From: Paracoccus yibinensis
Lineage (GTDB): Bacteria > Pseudomonadota > Alphaproteobacteria > Rhodobacterales > Rhodobacteraceae
Assembly: GCF_030846195.1 (NCBI RefSeq)
Contig: NZ_JAVCWH010000001.1
Span: 124,001-188,000 of the forward strand
Reading direction: 5' to 3'
DNA: 64,000 nt
Part shown: piece after piece, positions 1 to 7,832 of the stretch
How positions within the stretch are numbered: the first letter of the stretch is position 1
How the letters are laid out: the number at the start of each line of letters is the position of its first letter
Notes under the pieces: model-generated
The model's input: the letters and a program-made list of their open reading frames with translations, nothing else
Database searches by the model: none
Told to the model about the DNA's origin: nothing
Position numbers and translations under genes: made by a program

Positions 1-164
1 GACAAGCGGTTGTTCAGGACGCCCTTGCCTTCGATCACGGCCTTTTTCTGGGCGTTGAAGGCGGTCGCGTCATCCTTGAAATACTGGACCAGGGTGCCGG
101 GTTCGGTGCCTTCGTAAAGGATCTTCGCCTTGCCTTCGTAGATCTTCTTGCGGCGCGGTGCCAT
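1..164 (-). CDS. purC: SAICAR synthase, N-terminal part (gene runs off left edge)
   Basis: Phosphoribosylaminoimidazole-succinocarboxamide synthase joins aspartate to CAIR in cytoplasmic purine biosynthesis. Only the first 54 or so codons are present. The protein begins [19 protein letters not shown] and continues with [12 protein letters not shown] and a GKGVLNNR segment. These are the hallmark N-terminal strands and nucleotide-binding region of bacterial PurC. The ATG is the complement of 162-164. The gene is divergent from the zeta-subunit gene, with about 130 bp between the starts. The C-terminal two thirds lie outside the window, so completeness cannot be judged. Confidence 0.93.
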   Translation of the reverse strand, partial: MAPRRKKIYEGKAKILYEGTEPGTLVQYFKDDATAFNAQKKAVIEGKGVLNNRL

Positions 165-239
165 GACGGGCGTCCTTTCGCATGTCCCTTATCCAAAGCG
201 CCTTACCCCACAAGCGCCCCCGGGGGCAATACGAGAGGC

Positions 240-267
240 TTGCAAGCGCCCGTGGCCGGGATAACAT
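240..267 (+). promoter_or_regulatory. candidate sigma-70-type promoter for the zeta-subunit gene
   Basis: TTGCAA at 240-245 and TAACAT at 262-267 are separated by 16 bp and end about 27 bp before the ATG at 295. Each hexamer matches the consensus at four of six positions. This is inferred from spacing only. Confidence 0.3.
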
Positions 268-294
268 CAAGACCAAGACAACACGGAGGCCACG

Positions 295-612
295 ATGACC
301 ACCTTCGACGACCGCGAACGCGGTTACGAATCCAAGTTCGCGCATGACGCAAACCTGCGCTTCAAGGCCGAGGCACGCCGCAATCGCCTATTGGGCGAAT
401 GGGCGGCCGGACTTCTGGGCAAGACGGGCGACGACGCGCGCGCCTATGCGATGACCGTCGTGACCTCTGACTTCGAGGAGCCGGGCGAGGACGATGTCTA
501 TCGCAAGCTGGCGGCCGATCTGGAAGGCAAGGCCGGCGAGTCGGAAATCCGCACCAAGATGGCCGAATTGACGCAGGTCGCGCGCCACCAGATCATCGAC
601 GAAACGAAGTGA
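295..612 (+). CDS. DUF1476 / F1-ATPase inhibitor zeta subunit
   Basis: This 105-residue cytoplasmic protein matches the DUF1476 family, whose Paracoccus member (zeta) binds F1-ATPase and blocks ATP hydrolysis. It begins MTTFDDRERGYESKFAHD, with the charged, helical N-terminus that carries inhibition in the family. It continues through the conserved RRNRLLGEWAA helix and a helical C-terminal bundle. Length is typical for the family (about 104-108). An AcGGAGG-like Shine-Dalgarno sequence precedes the ATG. A strong terminator follows directly, so it appears monocistronic. Assignment rests on sequence recognition; inhibitory function is known from the Paracoccus denitrificans protein. Confidence 0.9.
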   Translation: MTTFDDRERGYESKFAHDANLRFKAEARRNRLLGEWAAGLLGKTGDDARAYAMTVVTSDFEEPGEDDVYRKLAADLEGKAGESEIRTKMAELTQVARHQIIDETK

Positions 613-634
613 AGCCTTTCTGATCACCAGATGC

Positions 635-658
635 CGGGGGCCGTTCGGCCCCCGTTTT
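635..658 (+). terminator. intrinsic terminator after the zeta-subunit gene
   Basis: CGGGGGCC (635-642) pairs perfectly with GGCCCCCG (647-654) around a GTTC loop and is followed by TTTT. It lies between two convergent genes and ends at the stop codon of the MATE gene. Confidence 0.85.
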
Positions 659-1962
659 CATGCAGGCCGGGCCGCGGCTTCGGCGCGCGGATAACGCAGC
701 GCCATGGTCACGCCGCGCGACAGGTTCAGCACCATCAGCGCCGCCCACAGCCCATGGTTTCCCCAGACTGGCGGCAACAGCAGCACGGCAGCCAGGAAAG
801 CCAGGGCCGACCAGATCATCGCCACCCGCATGTCGCGCGTCAGCGTCGCGCCGATGAAGATGCCGTCCAGCATCCAGGCAGCGACCCCGATCAGCGGCGC
901 AAGCCCCAGCCAAGGCAGATAGGCCCGCGCCTCGGCCCGCACCTTGGGGGATGTGGTCAGCAGGTCGATGATCCCCCCTCCACCAAGCCAGAACGCCAGT
1001 CCCAGGGCAAGCGCCCCTGCGACACCCCAGGCCGAGGTAAGACGGGATGCCTGCCGCACCCCATCCGGCCTGCGCGCGCCGACCGCCTGCCCCACCAGGC
1101 TTTCGGCGGCAAAGGCAAAGCCGTCCAGGGCATAGGCGATGATCGACAGGAATTGCAGCAGCACCTGGTTGGCAGCCAGGGTCACATCGCCCTGCCCCGC
1201 GCCCAGAAAGACGAAACTGGTGAAGCTGGCCTGAAGCAGGACAGACCGGATCATGATGTCGCTGTTCACGCGCGCAAGCCGCGTCAGCTTGTCCCGCGCG
1301 AACAGCCCGGCCGCATGCCAGCCCTGCGCCAGGGGCTTGCGGGTCATCCACAACCCCAGCCCAAGCCCGCAATATTCCGACAACAGCGTGCCGATTGCGA
1401 CGCCGGGGACGCCCCACTCCAGTCCCAGCACGAACCAGACCGACAGGACGACGTTCAGCCCGTTCTGGACCAGTTGCAGCAAAAGCACGGACTTCGCCCG
1501 CTCGACGGCGATCAGCCAGCCGGTTATGGCGTAAAGGGCGATGGTCGCGGGCGCCCCCCAGATGCGGATCGCCAGATAATCGCGGGCCAGGGACTCGACC
1601 AAGGCCGAGGTCGGGGCAATCCTGAACGCAGCCCAGAAGACCACGCCCTGCATCAGAACGAAGGCCAGCCCCGCGACCCCGGCTATCGCCAGGGCGCGCA
1701 ACAGATGCGCGCCGCTTTCCGCACCATCGCCTGCACCGTGGCTTTGTGCCACCAGGCCCGATGTGCCCATCCGCAGGAATCCGAAGATCCAGTAGATCGA
1801 GGTCAGGATCACGGACCCGACGGCAACCGCGCCGATCGCTTCTGGCCGGCCCAGTTGCCCGACTACCCCGGTATCGACAAGACCCAGCAACGGCACGGTC
1901 GCGTTCGATATCACGATGGGCAGGGCGATCGCCAGAACCCGCCGGTTGGTCGGCCTGTCCAT
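658..1962 (-). CDS. MATE-family multidrug/Na+ antiporter (DinF-like)
   Basis: This 434-residue polytopic inner-membrane protein looks like a MATE exporter with about 12 transmembrane helices. The first helix region reads AIALPIVISNATVPLLGLVDT, the MatE signature of the DinF/NorM group. A second MatE half begins near the middle. MATE proteins export cationic drugs or metabolites in exchange for Na+ or H+; the substrate cannot be told from sequence. The start is 9 bp downstream of the thioesterase stop at 1972, so it is probably the last gene of a three-gene operon starting at 2897. Family confidence is high, substrate unknown. Confidence 0.88.
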   Translation of the reverse strand: MDRPTNRRVLAIALPIVISNATVPLLGLVDTGVVGQLGRPEAIGAVAVGSVILTSIYWIFGFLRMGTSGLVAQSHGAGDGAESGAHLLRALAIAGVAGLAFVLMQGVVFWAAFRIAPTSALVESLARDYLAIRIWGAPATIALYAITGWLIAVERAKSVLLLQLVQNGLNVVLSVWFVLGLEWGVPGVAIGTLLSEYCGLGLGLWMTRKPLAQGWHAAGLFARDKLTRLARVNSDIMIRSVLLQASFTSFVFLGAGQGDVTLAANQVLLQFLSIIAYALDGFAFAAESLVGQAVGARRPDGVRQASRLTSAWGVAGALALGLAFWLGGGGIIDLLTTSPKVRAEARAYLPWLGLAPLIGVAAWMLDGIFIGATLTRDMRVAMIWSALAFLAAVLLLPPVWGNHGLWAALMVLNLSRGVTMALRYPRAEAAARPA

Positions 1963-1971
1963 TCCGGCGGC

Positions 1972-2478
1972 CTAGCCCTGCGGCATCAGGAAATGTCCCG
2001 TCGCCTGCGCCATCAGCCGGGCACGGTTGTCCTGCCATGCCTCGACCTGGACGCTGGCATAGCGCCGCCCCGACCGCACGACACGCGCGCGGGCATAGGC
2101 GTCGCGCGGCAGGCCGCTGCGCAGATAGTCCACGGTAAAATCGATGGTCTTGGGCAGGCGCGGCGGACTGGCCGCAACCGCTGCGTCGGGAACGGTGCGG
2201 CCCGACTCCATGTCCTCCCACATGGCGGCCCAGGCCAGTTCGATGATCGCGGTCGTTTCCAGAAACGCCGCCGTCACGCCGCCGTGGATCGCAGGCAGCA
2301 TGGGGTTGCCGATCAGTTTTTCCTCGTAAGGCAGGATCGCGGTCAACTCGTCCCCGCGGCGGTCGAAGCGGATGCCCAGCCAGGTCAGATAGGGCACCCC
2401 GGACACAAGCGCCGCCAGGGCGGAATCGCGGCGGGACTTGATCCGGTCGAGGGGTTCGCGGCGGTCCATGGGCATCAT
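1972..2478 (-). CDS. PaaI-family hotdog-fold thioesterase, second of pair
   Basis: This 168-residue protein has the single hotdog fold of the PaaI/4HBT acyl-CoA thioesterases. The active-site helix region reads NPMLPAIHGGVTAAFLETTA, with the HGG motif that starts the central helix. A long C-terminal strand (TIDFTVDYLRSGLPR) follows. The ATG at 2478 overlaps the upstream thioesterase stop as ATGA, implying translational coupling, so I preferred MMPMDRR over the internal Met at 2469. The two proteins are paralogous and could form a heteromeric enzyme, which is inference. The natural acyl-CoA substrate is unknown. Confidence 0.85.
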   Translation of the reverse strand: MMPMDRREPLDRIKSRRDSALAALVSGVPYLTWLGIRFDRRGDELTAILPYEEKLIGNPMLPAIHGGVTAAFLETTAIIELAWAAMWEDMESGRTVPDAAVAASPPRLPKTIDFTVDYLRSGLPRDAYARARVVRSGRRYASVQVEAWQDNRARLMAQATGHFLMPQG

Positions 2479-2897
2479 CTTTCGACCGTGAAGGCGCCGG
2501 TGGCGGCGGCCACGGGATTGGCTTCGTCCTCGTCCAGGGCGACGGCCCGGACAAAGGCGACCGTCCGCGTCATGTGATAGCATTCGGCCCGCGCCGTGAT
2601 CCGCTGGCCCTTGGTGGCCGAACGCATGTAGTCGATGCGCAGGTCGATGGTCGCCGTCGAGGACGGACCCGAGGGATGCGACATCACCGCCGCCCCGCAA
2701 CTGGTGTCCATCAGCGCGGAAACCACGCCCCCATGCACCACCCCGCTGCGAGGATCGCCCACCAGATGTTCGGCCCAGGGCATGCTGATCGTGGCCGACC
2801 CCTCGCCCAAGGCATCGACCCGCATCCCAAGGGCTCGGGCATGGGGTATCGCCTCGATGAACTGCTGGGCGATTCGCGTCTGATCCGTTTCCGCCAT
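2475..2897 (-). CDS. PaaI-family hotdog-fold thioesterase, first of pair
   Basis: This is a 140-residue hotdog thioesterase beginning MAETDQTRIAQQF. The family motif is GVVHGGVVSALMDTSCGAAV, followed by TIDLRIDYMRSATKG. Such enzymes hydrolyse aryl- or acyl-CoA thioesters in the cytoplasm. I chose the ATG at 2897 because GGGGACAGGAAC lies about 10 bp upstream; an upstream in-frame Met at 2933 has no such site. Its stop overlaps the next thioesterase (ATGA). It leads the thioesterase-thioesterase-MATE operon and is divergent from a MerR regulator. Confidence 0.86.
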   Translation of the reverse strand: MAETDQTRIAQQFIEAIPHARALGMRVDALGEGSATISMPWAEHLVGDPRSGVVHGGVVSALMDTSCGAAVMSHPSGPSSTATIDLRIDYMRSATKGQRITARAECYHMTRTVAFVRAVALDEDEANPVAAATGAFTVER

Positions 2898-2975
2898 GCC
2901 TGTGTTCCTGTCCCCATTGCATTGTCGCGCCACGCTATCCCTGACCGGCCCGCCCGCTCAACCCCCCGTCCCTTG

Positions 2976-2994
2976 CGCTTGGTCGCGCCAAGCG
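2976..2994. promoter_or_regulatory. inverted repeat between divergent thioesterase and MerR genes
   Basis: CGCTTGG (2976-2982) and CCAAGCG (2988-2994) form perfect 7-bp arms around a 5-bp centre. The site sits 36 bp before the first MerR start and about 80 bp before the thioesterase start. It could be an operator serving either gene; no binding protein is known. Confidence 0.35.
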
Positions 2995-3029
2995 GATAGC
3001 TTTGCGTCAGTTGCCGCAGGAGAGGGCCG

Positions 3030-3410
3030 ATGCCGGGCGAGCAGACGATCAGTTTCAAGGACATGTGCGCACGCTTCGACGTAACGCCCCGAACGCTGCG
3101 CTATTACGAATATATCGAACTTCTGAACCCCCGGAAGGAAGGCCGCGCGCGCTTCTATGGGCCTCGGGAAATCGCGCGCATGACCCTGATCCTGCGCGGC
3201 CGCCGGTTCGGCTTCTCGCTCGAGGAGATCCGGCAATGGCTCTTGATCTATGAACAGAAGGGATCGCGCGAACAGTATCAGGTCTGGCTGGATCTGGCCG
3301 ACCGGCAGTTGAAGGTTCTGGATGAACAGATCGCCGACCTTCGATCCGCCCGCGCCGATCTGGAAGCCCTGCGCGCAACTGCCGCGCAGGAATTGAGCGA
3401 CATGGGTTGA
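3030..3410 (+). CDS. MerR-family transcriptional regulator 1
   Basis: This 126-residue protein has an N-terminal MerR winged helix (about residues 7-76). Key pieces are VTPRTLRYYEYIELL (recognition helix and wing) and [20 protein letters not shown]-terminal coiled coil (about 85-120) should mediate dimerisation. It lacks the clustered cysteines of metal or redox sensors, so the effector is likely organic. It resembles MerR regulators that sit beside acyl-CoA metabolism genes in alphaproteobacteria (LiuR-like). An AGGAGAGGG site precedes the ATG. It is followed by a second, closely similar MerR gene and a beta-oxidation cluster, its probable target. Confidence 0.88.
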   Translation: MPGEQTISFKDMCARFDVTPRTLRYYEYIELLNPRKEGRARFYGPREIARMTLILRGRRFGFSLEEIRQWLLIYEQKGSREQYQVWLDLADRQLKVLDEQIADLRSARADLEALRATAAQELSDMG

Positions 3411-3443
3411 CCCTGCGTCACGGTTGTCCTTGACTTCACCTGT

Positions 3444-3487
3444 GACGCGGCGTCTTGCTTACGTTCGCGTCAACTTGCCCCTATATC
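3444..3487 (+). promoter_or_regulatory. candidate MerR-type operator/promoter before second MerR gene
   Basis: A perfect dyad GACGC-G-GCGTC occupies 3444-3454. TTGCTT at 3455-3460 and CTATAT at 3481-3486 are separated by 20 bp, the long spacer typical of MerR-activated promoters. Inside the spacer lies ACG-TTCG-CGT (3461-3470), part of CTTACGTTCGCGTCAAC at 3458-3474. That resembles the ACGT-rich motifs assigned to LiuR-type MerR regulators. Inference from pattern only. Confidence 0.35.
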
Positions 3488-3532
3488 TGTGGTCAAGGAC
3501 GGCAGACGGTGAATGAGGAGGAACCGCGATCC

Positions 3533-3931
3533 ATGTCCGACGAGCTGATGACGATTCGCCAGATGTGCGATGCGTTCGGCGTCACCCCGCGCACGCTGCG
3601 CTTCTATGAGGCGCGCGAGCTGATCTTTCCCGAACGTCGCGGGCAGCATCGCCTGTATGACCGGAGGGACAGGGCGCGCCTGACGCTGATCCTGCGCGGC
3701 AAGCGGTTCGGCTTCAGCCTCGAGGAAATCCGCCAGCTGCTCGAACTCTACGAGCCGGGCGGCACGAACAAGGCGCAGATTGCCGCGACCATCGCGGTCG
3801 GCCGGCAGCGCCTTGGCGACATGGAACGCCAATATGCTGAACTGAGCGAGGCGATCGTCGATCTCAGGTCCCAGCTTTCCGATGCTGAAGCCCGTCTTGC
3901 CGTCGCGTCCAACGACACGACCACAGGGTAA
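3533..3931 (+). CDS. MerR-family transcriptional regulator 2
   Basis: This 132-residue MerR protein begins [16 protein letters not shown]. The winged helix includes [18 protein letters not shown] and [20 protein letters not shown], almost the same as in the preceding MerR, so the two are tandem paralogs. A C-terminal coiled coil ([20 protein letters not shown]) follows. The ATG at 3533 is chosen because GAGGAGGAAC lies about 10 bp upstream; longer in-frame starts run into the putative promoter. Its stop is 5 bp before the acyl-CoA dehydrogenase start. It is therefore likely co-transcribed with that gene and probably its regulator. Confidence 0.88.
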   Translation: MSDELMTIRQMCDAFGVTPRTLRFYEARELIFPERRGQHRLYDRRDRARLTLILRGKRFGFSLEEIRQLLELYEPGGTNKAQIAATIAVGRQRLGDMERQYAELSEAIVDLRSQLSDAEARLAVASNDTTTG

Positions 3932-3935
3932 TGCC

Positions 3936-5708
3936 ATGACGATTTACATCCCGCCTGTCCGCGACATGCAGTTTGCGCTGCATGACGTGCTGAAGCTGTC
4001 GCAATCCGGCCTGCCCGGCCACGAGGATCTGGATCCCGACTTCACCGAGGCGATTCTGGATGCGGCGGGCAAGCTGGCGGCCGAGGTTCTGGCGCCGCTG
4101 AATGCGGTGGGTGACAAGCAGGGCTGCCGGCTGGAGAACGGCGTGGTCCGCACGCCCGACGGTTTCGACCGGGCTTTTCAGGCCATGAAGGACGGCGGCT
4201 GGACCGCGCTGGATTGCGACCCCGAATACGGCGGCCAAGGAATGCCCTATGTGATGGGCGTCGCGACGGGCGAGATGTTCGTGTCGGCCAACATGGCCTT
4301 CAACATGTATCAGGGCCTGACCCACGGCGCCTATTCGGCGATCCACGCACACGGAACGGACGAACAGAAGCAGACCTACCTGCCCAGGATGGTCAGCTGC
4401 GACTGGACCGGCACCATGAACCTGACGGAGCCGCATTGCGGCACCGATCTGGGGATGCTGCGCACCAAGGCCGAGCCGCAGGACGACGGCAGCTATCTGA
4501 TCACCGGCCAGAAGATCTTCATTTCGGCGGGCGATCATGACCTGGCGGAAAACGTCATCCACCTGGTCCTTGCCAAGGCGCCGGGCGGGGGCGAGGGAAC
4601 CAAGGGCATCAGCCTGTTCATCGTGCCGAAATTCCTGGTGAACCCGGACGGATCGCTAGGTGAACGCAACGGCGTGACCGTCGGGAAGCTGGAAGAAAAG
4701 ATGGGCATCCACGGCAATGCCACCTGCGTCATGAACTATGACGGCGCAAAGGGCTGGCTGCTGGGCGATCTGCACAAAGGAATGCGGGCCATGTTCACGA
4801 TGATGAACGAGGCGCGCCTGGGCGTTGGCCTGCAGGGCTATGCCTGCGCCGTGCCCGCCTATCAGAACGCCGTTGCCTATGCGACGGACCGCCTGCAAGG
4901 CCGCGCCGTGACGGGGGCGGCCAATCCCCAGGGTCCGGCCGATCCGCTGATCGTCCATCCCGACATCCGCCGCAGCCTGATGGACCAGAAATCCTTTCTG
5001 GAAGGCGCGCGGATGCTGGCACTGTGGGGCGCGCACCTGATCGACAAGGGGCACAATGGCGATGCCGATGCCGAAGGCCTCGTATCCCTGCTGACACCTG
5101 TCATCAAGGGCTTCCTGACCGACAAGGGCTTCGAGACCGCCGTTCTGGCCCAGCAGGTCTATGGCGGGCACGGCTATATCGAGGAATGGGGTATGTCGCA
5201 ATTCGTCCGCGACGCCCGCATTACCATGATCTATGAAGGGGCGAACGGCGTACAGGCCCTGGATCTGGTTGGTCGCAAGCTGGCGCTGGACGGCGGCAAG
5301 CATGTCATGGGCTTCTTCGAAATGGTGAAGTCCTTCTGCAAGCAACAGGGCGACAGCGCCATTGCCGCCGATTTCATCGCTCCGCTGAAGAATGCGTCGA
5401 AGGATCTGCAGACCGCCGCCATGTTCTTCATGGAGCGCGGCATGAAGAACCCGAACGACGCACTGTCGGGCAGCTATGACTTCATGCACCTGTTCGGCCA
5501 TGTCGCGCTTGGCCTGATGTGGGCTCAGATGGCGGTCGCGGCACAAGAGGCGCTGGACGCGGGACGCGGCGACGCGGCCTTCCTGAAGACCAAGCTGGCA
5601 ACGGGGCGTTACTATATGAGGCGGCAGTTGCCGATAACTGCGACACATCTCGCGCGGATCCAGTCGGGCGCTGCGCCGGTGATGGAACTGGAGGCGGAGG
5701 CGTTCTGA
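3936..5708 (+). CDS. acyl-CoA dehydrogenase with C-terminal extension (DmdC/FadE-like)
   Basis: This 590-residue FAD enzyme introduces the alpha-beta double bond into acyl-CoA, the first step of beta-oxidation. It starts [17 protein letters not shown], the N-terminus of the long (about 590 residue) acyl-CoA dehydrogenase subgroup with an extra C-terminal domain. Middle-domain motifs include [13 protein letters not shown] and [16 protein letters not shown]. The likely catalytic base is Glu434 in [19 protein letters not shown]. This subgroup includes DmdC (methylmercaptopropionyl-CoA dehydrogenase), but the fadA/fadB-like neighbours suggest a general fatty acyl substrate. The ATG at 3936 directly follows the MerR stop. 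Confidence 0.92.
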   Translation: MTIYIPPVRDMQFALHDVLKLSQSGLPGHEDLDPDFTEAILDAAGKLAAEVLAPLNAVGDKQGCRLENGVVRTPDGFDRAFQAMKDGGWTALDCDPEYGGQGMPYVMGVATGEMFVSANMAFNMYQGLTHGAYSAIHAHGTDEQKQTYLPRMVSCDWTGTMNLTEPHCGTDLGMLRTKAEPQDDGSYLITGQKIFISAGDHDLAENVIHLVLAKAPGGGEGTKGISLFIVPKFLVNPDGSLGERNGVTVGKLEEKMGIHGNATCVMNYDGAKGWLLGDLHKGMRAMFTMMNEARLGVGLQGYACAVPAYQNAVAYATDRLQGRAVTGAANPQGPADPLIVHPDIRRSLMDQKSFLEGARMLALWGAHLIDKGHNGDADAEGLVSLLTPVIKGFLTDKGFETAVLAQQVYGGHGYIEEWGMSQFVRDARITMIYEGANGVQALDLVGRKLALDGGKHVMGFFEMVKSFCKQQGDSAIAADFIAPLKNASKDLQTAAMFFMERGMKNPNDALSGSYDFMHLFGHVALGLMWAQMAVAAQEALDAGRGDAAFLKTKLATGRYYMRRQLPITATHLARIQSGAAPVMELEAEAF

Positions 5709-5743
5709 GCCTGCCAACCATGGCACCTGCTTCACGGACAGGA

Positions 5744-5775
5744 GCCTCCGGCGGGGATATTTGAGTGAAGAAGAA
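5744..5775 (-). repeat. intergenic repeat, copy A
   Basis: Read on the minus strand, this 32-bp element begins TTCTTCTTCA, has AAATATCCCC in the middle and ends GCCGGAGGC. It matches copy C (27538-27569) at 30 of 32 positions and copy B (5917-5938) over its left part. It lies about 35 bp after the acyl-CoA dehydrogenase stop. Confidence 0.75.
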
Positions 5776-5780
5776 ACGGC

Positions 5781-5829
5781 GTTTCCGGCCTGCGCTCGGC
5801 CATCGGCATCAAACTCGCAGGCCGGAAAC
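5781..5829 (+). terminator. perfect 14-bp inverted repeat downstream of acyl-CoA dehydrogenase
   Basis: GTTTCCGGCCTGCG (5781-5794) pairs with CGCAGGCCGGAAAC (5816-5829) across a 21-nt loop. No clear U-tract follows, only TTCTCCTTC. It may attenuate or process transcripts between the dehydrogenase and the GST-thiolase group, or belong to the composite repeat region. Confidence 0.45.
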
Positions 5830-5916
5830 TTCTCCTTCAGCGGTCATCGGCTTCCCAGCCTGTACCGCAATGCCAAGATTGGAATGAAAATATTGAAGAA
5901 GGATTAATTCCACTCC

Positions 5917-5938
5917 TTCTTCTTCATGAAAATATCCC
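5917..5938 (+). repeat. intergenic repeat, copy B (short)
   Basis: TTCTTCTTCAT followed after two bases by AAATATCCC repeats the left 22 bp of copies A and C. The right part differs (CGCGGGGGTCC instead of CGCCGGAGGC). Relative to copy A it lies in the opposite orientation, so A and B flank about 140 bp containing the 14-bp inverted repeat. Confidence 0.65.
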
Positions 5939-5946
5939 GCGGGGGT

Positions 5947-5967
5947 CCGGGGGCGCGAAGCCCCCGG
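5947..5967 (+). other. stable GC hairpin just before the GST gene
   Basis: CCGGGGGC (5947-5954) pairs with GCCCCCGG (5960-5967) around GCGAA. It ends a few bases before the GGAGGAAC ribosome-binding site of the gene at 5983. It could stabilise a processed mRNA 5' end or act as a terminator for upstream transcription without a U-tract. Confidence 0.5.
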
Positions 5968-5982
5968 CGATGGAGGAACAGG

Positions 5983-6624
5983 ATGACTGCGCAACTCTGG
6001 TGCTTTGGCGAATCCGGCAACGCCTACAAGGCGGCGCTGACCATGGAACTGGCGGGCTATGACTGGGCGCCGGTCCATGTCGATTTCTTCAACGGAGAGG
6101 CGCGCAGCCCTGCGTTCCGCGTCATCAACCCCATGGGTGAGGTTCCCGTCTTTCGTGAAGGCGACCTGACCCTGTCGCAATCCGCTGTCATCCAGCTTCA
6201 CATCGCTGAACGGACCGGCAAGTTCCTGGGATCGAACCGCAACGAGACCCTTCGCTGGCTGATGTTCGACAACCACAAGCTTTCGGGTCAGGCGGGTCAC
6301 GCCCGCTTTCTTCTGAACTTCCTGCCTGCGGACAAACGCCCGGCAGGCGCGGCGGAATACCTGCAAGGGCGGCTGAAAGCCGCCTACAAGGTGCTGGACG
6401 ACCACCTGTCCACCCGCGACTGGGTCGCAGACGGCAGCCCCACCATCGCCGATTTCGCCTGTTGCGGTTACCTGTTCTATCCCGAACCCTTTGGCTTCGA
6501 CCGCAAGGACTGGCCCCATATCGACCGCTGGCTGGACGCGATCAGCGCCCTGCCCGGCTGGAAACACCCCTATGACCTGATGCCCGGCAATCCCTCGGAC
6601 CGGGCACCCAAGGAGGACGCATGA
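5983..6624 (+). CDS. glutathione S-transferase family protein
   Basis: This 213-residue cytosolic protein has an N-terminal thioredoxin-like GST domain starting MTAQLWCFGESGNAYKAALT. The glutathione-site loop MGEVPVFREGDLTLSQSAVI contains the cis-Pro and the SQS motif. The C-terminal all-helical domain includes WVADGSPTIADFACCGYLFY. The GGAGGAAC site 5 bp upstream fixes the ATG at 5983. Its stop overlaps the thiolase start (ATGA), so the two are translationally coupled. A GST inside a beta-oxidation operon could remove reactive enoyl or aldehyde products, which is inference. The substrate is unknown. Confidence 0.87.
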   Translation: MTAQLWCFGESGNAYKAALTMELAGYDWAPVHVDFFNGEARSPAFRVINPMGEVPVFREGDLTLSQSAVIQLHIAERTGKFLGSNRNETLRWLMFDNHKLSGQAGHARFLLNFLPADKRPAGAAEYLQGRLKAAYKVLDDHLSTRDWVADGSPTIADFACCGYLFYPEPFGFDRKDWPHIDRWLDAISALPGWKHPYDLMPGNPSDRAPKEDA

Positions 6625-7832
6625 CCGACGCATTCATCTATGACACCGTCCGCACGCCCCGAGGCAAGGGCCGCAGCGATGGCAGCCTGCACGAAGTGAC
6701 CTCGCTTGCGCTGTCGGCCCGCCTGCTGAACGCCGTCAAGGAACGCAACAACCTGGAGGGCAACGCGGTCGAGGACGTGATCTGGGGCAATGTCACCCAG
6801 GTCAAGGAACAGGGCGGCTGCCTTGCGCGCTCGGCCGTGCTGGCCTCGGACCTGGACGAACGCATCCCCGGCCTGTCGATCAACCGCTTCTGCGCCAGCG
6901 GCATGGAGGCCGTGAACCTGGCTGCCAACCAGGTCAAGGCGGGCGCCGGCAACGGCTATATCGCCGGCGGGGTCGAGATGATGAGCCGCGTTCCCATGGG
7001 CAGCGACGGCGCGGCGATTGCCGTTGATCCGTCGCTGGCGATGAAGACCTATTTCGTGCCCCAGGGCATCAGCGCGGACATCATCGCCACCGAATACGGC
7101 TTCACCCGAGAGGAAGCCGACAAGCTGGCCGTCGAAAGCCAGCGTCGTGCAGCAGCGGCCTGGGAGGAAGGGCGCTTTGCCCGCTCCATCGTGCCGGTCA
7201 GGGACCAGAACGGGCTGACCATCCTTGACCGCGACGAATACATGCGTCCCGGCACCACCATGGAGGATCTGGCCAAGCTGAAGCCCGCCTTCAAGGACAT
7301 GGGCGAGGTGATGCCCGGCTTCGACAAGGTCGCGATGCTGAAATACCCGCATCTGGACCGCATCGACCACATCCACCACGCGGGTAACTCCAGCGGCATC
7401 GTGGACGGCGCCGCCGCCGTGCTGATCGGGAACGAGGAGTTCGGCCGCGCCCACGGGCTTAAGCCCCGCGCCCGGATCCGCGCCACCGCCAAGATCGGCA
7501 CCGATCCCACGATCATGCTGACCGGTCCGGTCCCGGTGACCGAGAAGATCCTGGCCGACAGCGGCATGTCCATCAGCGATATCGACCTGTTCGAAGTGAA
7601 CGAGGCCTTCGCCGCCGTCGTGCTGCGCTTCATGCAGGCCTTCCAGGTCGATCCCGGCAAGGTCAACGTCAACGGCGGCGCGATGGCAATGGGGCACCCC
7701 CTGGGCGCGACCGGTGCGATCATCATTGGCACGCTGCTGGATGAACTGGAGCGGCAGGACAAGGAAGTCGGCCTTGCAACCCTGTGCATCGCATCCGGCA
7801 TGGGCGCGGCCACCATCATCGAGCGGGTGTGA
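6621..7832 (+). CDS. acetyl-CoA C-acyltransferase (thiolase, FadA-like)
   Basis: This 403-residue thiolase cleaves 3-ketoacyl-CoA to acetyl-CoA in the last beta-oxidation step. The catalytic residues are visible: Cys91 in NRFCASGMEAV, His359 in GGAMAMGHPLGATG, and Cys389 in CIASGMGAA. The NEAFAA motif is also present. Length is normal. It overlaps the GST stop by 4 bp (ATGA) and the next start by 1 bp (TGATG). The cluster therefore reads as a tightly coupled GST-thiolase-cupin-FadB unit. Biosynthetic thiolases (PhaA) share the fold, but the FadB partner favours a degradative role. Confidence 0.93.
   Translation: MTDAFIYDTVRTPRGKGRSDGSLHEVTSLALSARLLNAVKERNNLEGNAVEDVIWGNVTQVKEQGGCLARSAVLASDLDERIPGLSINRFCASGMEAVNLAANQVKAGAGNGYIAGGVEMMSRVPMGSDGAAIAVDPSLAMKTYFVPQGISADIIATEYGFTREEADKLAVESQRRAAAAWEEGRFARSIVPVRDQNGLTILDRDEYMRPGTTMEDLAKLKPAFKDMGEVMPGFDKVAMLKYPHLDRIDHIHHAGNSSGIVDGAAAVLIGNEEFGRAHGLKPRARIRATAKIGTDPTIMLTGPVPVTEKILADSGMSISDIDLFEVNEAFAAVVLRFMQAFQVDPGKVNVNGGAMAMGHPLGATGAIIIGTLLDELERQDKEVGLATLCIASGMGAATIIERV

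Noticed and set aside
593..2577. Very long open frames on both strands overlapping the MATE and thioesterase genes
   Set aside because: They are Arg/Pro/Gln-rich shadow translations caused by high GC at third codon positions. They lack domains, and the MATE and thioesterase frames explain the region fully.
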